The translations under genes and the position numbers were made by a program. The notes beneath the pieces were generated by a model, which made no database searches, was not told where the DNA came from, and was given only the letters and a program-made list of their open reading frames with translations. A stretch of DNA of 64,000 nt. Source: Saccoglossus kowalevskii (taxonomy: Eukaryota; Hemichordata; Enteropneusta; Harrimaniidae). Shown piece after piece: positions 61,216 through 64,000 of this stretch. Positions within the stretch are counted from its first letter, which is position 1. Every line of letters begins with the position of its first letter. The stretch lies in contig NW_003129869.1 of assembly GCF_000003605.2 (NCBI RefSeq), forward strand, positions 81,925-145,924. Direction: 5' to 3'.

Positions 61216-62564
61216 CCAAAAAGCACTTTCAAGGAACAAATTTGACAAATCTGACTGACTTTCAGGCCACTTCAACATCAGAAATTTGTAATTTGATCCT
61301 GATACAACTCCATTCCCTTAAAGATACTAATTTTTTTGCTTAATGAATACTTTTGGTTTTTCACTCTGTGTATCTTGTACACATACATGTAGGTTTTGAC
61401 AGAAAACAAATTATCTGTAAACACAAAAGTGAAGGAGAGCCTCATTGAACAGACTGTTCTGCCATTCTTGCACAATGCCAAACTTTAAAAACTTTTTTTT
61501 CATTTTTTTCTTAAATGGAGGTATTTCGGTGTTTAAAGACACCTATTCCCAATAATAAGAGCTCAAATACATATCAACCAAATTTTGACGCATTAAGAAA
61601 CATCTTAATCTTTAGGATCATTTTAAAAATTTTTGTGGTGTTGTAAAAGACAGTACATGTATAAATCCATTGGAAGCTACATGTAACAGTCAGTAACAGT
61701 GATAGAGCCAACTCCTAAAAGCATTTTATTTGAATAAGAAGATTTCTGTATATGGGCTGACTGACAGGCAGGCTTAACTATGTATTGTGAGATTTGTCAG
61801 AAGTATGGGGCACTCGCATGACCACCCCCCCCCTCCCCTAGGGGATGAAATGGAAGTTAACTATTAATTATTGCCTGTTGTAGAATACACAGACTGTGCC
61901 ACTACACCACAACCACAGTCTGATATTCATTGATGATATTACTCAAAATAGAATTGACATAAAATTAAATGAGGCCATGTACAGAGATGATGATAAAGAC
62001 ATTTTTAACCCTAAATGCATCACTTTGCTGTGACTTTTCAATGGTTTGCTGCGAATTTCAAAATAAATTTATCACCTGAGAAATTATTTCAATATCACAA
62101 AAGTTATAAATACATCATTTGTTTGTCCAAATCAAGTGTCTGCATGAATAATTAATCATTTGACGTTTTGCTTAGTGACATCATTTTGAGAAGAAAAAAA
62201 ACCGCTATTGGCTTAGTTTCATTAGAGATGAAATGAATTTTGGAAAATCATGAACTTTGTGGCAATGAACTTGGGGTCATGAAATCTCACCCTTAAAATA
62301 TAAAATCATAGATATGTTGAGTGATGAAAATAGCTTTTGTCAAAATTTTGTCAAAAAGTAACCAAGTAAATTATACTGTAACCATCAAATCTCATCATTT
62401 GTCTGGCAACATTCTGTAAATTTTACTTTTTCTTCATTGTAAAATTCAATGACGACGCAACTAATTTTGTAATTTTATTTTCCCCTAAAGTTGTAATATC
62501 CACCTCAATCTATCACATGGTGAATTGAAATTGTCATTTGCACTCTTTTTCCGAGGGGGGGGGG

Positions 62565-62650
62565 GTGCTCGGGTAAACGGTCAACCTTTAAAAAAATCAC
62601 AATTTTCTGCATTGAGGACACTGGGCGGTAATGCGGTCAAGTACGGTATG
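62565..62650 (-). mobile_element. Fragment of the 12298 element
   Basis: The minus strand reads TACCGTACTTGACCGCATTA then CCGCCCAGTGTCCTCAA, matching the left half of the element at 12298-12467 with several substitutions. The other inverted end is not evident. Confidence 0.65.
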
Positions 62651-63063
62651 TATGTCATGCATGCTTTTTGGTCTTAAGTCAATTCTCGTGCAATGATAAA
62701 GTAGGTTACTGGTAGTTATGGTTGTTTATGTTTACAACTGCTTATAGCCGAACAGAGAACAGAAAAACGCAAAGTAGAATGTGTATGCATGTACTACTTT
62801 GAATAATGATATAAAAAAAATTACTAGTGGTGAAAAATTATCCTTTCAAAAAAGTAAAATCTGCCTACTTTTCATAAAATATTTTAAGATTTATAGTACT
62901 ACCGGTAGTATTTGGAAAATGTTATCCATTTGGTCATCTGAATTACCTAGGTTACCTGTAAATAAAATGCAACAGATTTCTATAAATTGATTACTATCAA
63001 TATGTAAATAAAAAAAATCAAATGCATAGCTTTGACAACAGTGTTGACTCACAAGTATGAAAT

Positions 63064-63296
63064 TCAGCAAAAGTCACTGTGACCTTCTCGGACCCCAAGC
63101 AAAAGATAGTCCCTCCCTAGGACCTCAGCAAAAGTCATTGCGACTCCCCAAGACACCAGTAAATGACAGTCATCCTCTGGAACCCCAGTAAAGGTCACTG
63201 TGACTACATGGAACCCAAGCAAAAGTCATTATGACACTCTAGGAGATCGGTGAAAGTCAATGCGGCTCCCTAGGACCCAGCAAAAAACACTGTCTC
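63064..63296. repeat. About 31-bp minisatellite, 7-8 diverged copies
   Basis: Unit agcaaaagtcattgcgactc followed by cctaggacccc, with many substitutions. Upstream of exon 1. Confidence 0.85.
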
Positions 63297-64000
63297 AATT
63301 TTTGATTAAAGGGGGGTACAAGCACAGATTAACAAAGATGGCAATTTTCTTTTGCAGATCAACACCTACAAAAAAAAGAGACACTACAAAGCTTTACCCA
63401 TATACCCTAAAAAGATTTTTGATCTATGATTTTACCTAATTCTTGGAATGATTGGAATGCATCAAGAAGAACTCAAAATAGTCAAAGTCGGTATTTAGTA
63501 CACATCAAGGCTCGATGAAAAGTCACATACATGTTTGCCACTGAAAGAGAGCGTTAGATTTGTCAACATGAATCTCACACATGCCATTACCACTAACCTT
63601 CAAGGATTCAAGTGAAATATTACAAAATTGTCAAGTTCACCTAAATTACCAGAACCCAACAGAAAACAAAAAATAGAATCTGAGAAGTATTGGACCAGGA
63701 AGATTATTTGCAAAATATTTGACACCTCAACATGCTAGATTGCGTGCATGAAAATACAAATTCATTGTAAACTTTCTCAAGCTCAAATCAAATAAACCTA
63801 TTTGTTGCTTTTGAAGTTTTATATATCAACATACTGTTTAATGTTTAAAAACTGCAAAAATATCCACTATAAAAATATTTGAAGCCAGAGAGTTACGAAT
63901 GCCCTTAAATCTTAAAAATTCTGAGCAGTGAAAAGTGGCTTACGTTTCATCAGCAAGGTTGAAATTGTGTTAGAAATTAACACTAGGAAGAGAATCATTT

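Larger units (their letters stand above)
60131..63063. other. Upstream sequence with one complex island
   Basis: No gene recognised. 60480-61215 is long, non-repetitive and mixed in composition, and contains a 145-codon plus-strand frame without splice signals or family resemblance. A G run is at about 62555-62567. A fragment of the 12298 element is listed separately. Confidence 0.4.

Noticed and set aside
1-64000. tRNA, rRNA, CRISPR or retroelement coding regions
   Set aside because: No cloverleaf-like box A/box B pair, no rRNA blocks, no spacer-repeat structure of CRISPR type, and no reverse transcriptase, integrase or capsid motifs were seen in any frame I examined.

Overview
The window is animal nuclear DNA: AT-rich, intron-dense and full of minisatellites and short inverted-repeat transposons. 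The one gene I can support is the eyes absent (eya) orthologue on the minus strand. The proteins it resembles best (vertebrate EYA1/EYA4), the long introns and the dispersed repeat families suggest a marine invertebrate, perhaps a non-vertebrate deuterostome or a lophotrochozoan. The phylum cannot be fixed from this sequence.

I assembled twelve eya exons by hand from splice signals and reading phase. From 5' to 3' on the minus strand they are 56351-56307, 21477-21416, 15785-15691, 14960-14874, 12568-12485, 11202-11121, 10440-10247, 7770-7663, 7378-7281, 6250-6076, 5619-5468 and 4884-4801. From the ATG they total 1266 nt and read through without a stop as 422 codons. They cover the whole N-terminal Tyr/Ser/Thr/Pro-rich region and the first 28 residues of the Eya phosphatase domain, ending just after the catalytic WDLDET motif. 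The rest of the phosphatase domain must lie beyond the left edge (below position 1). I saw no other gene, tRNA, rRNA or CRISPR.

Layout: 1-4800 is intron 12, with a 31-bp minisatellite and two small inverted-repeat elements. Positions 4801-15785 hold ten tightly spaced exons with several minisatellites in their introns. Intron 2 (15786-21415) holds two more arrays. Intron 1 (21478-56306, about 34.8 kb) holds transposon remnants, a large 19-bp array, a compound array around 46-47.7 kb, a 77-base assembly gap, and islands of complex non-repetitive sequence that look like regulatory DNA. Positions 56352-64000 are upstream of the first recognised coding exon.

The most interesting points are these. 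(1) Exon 4 is a symmetric 87-nt cassette; joining exon 3 directly to exon 5 creates NGTEVKTEP, the form I recall from vertebrate EYA1. (2) A 20-bp minisatellite in intron 7 carries eight perfect SRF CArG boxes. (3) A 47-bp minisatellite in intron 3 carries seven perfect POU octamers. (4) A hAT-like element has a near-perfect 8-bp target duplication and contains an assembly gap whose flanks are the same 27 bases. Binding or splicing consequences are inference; the motifs, phases and repeats can be read directly.
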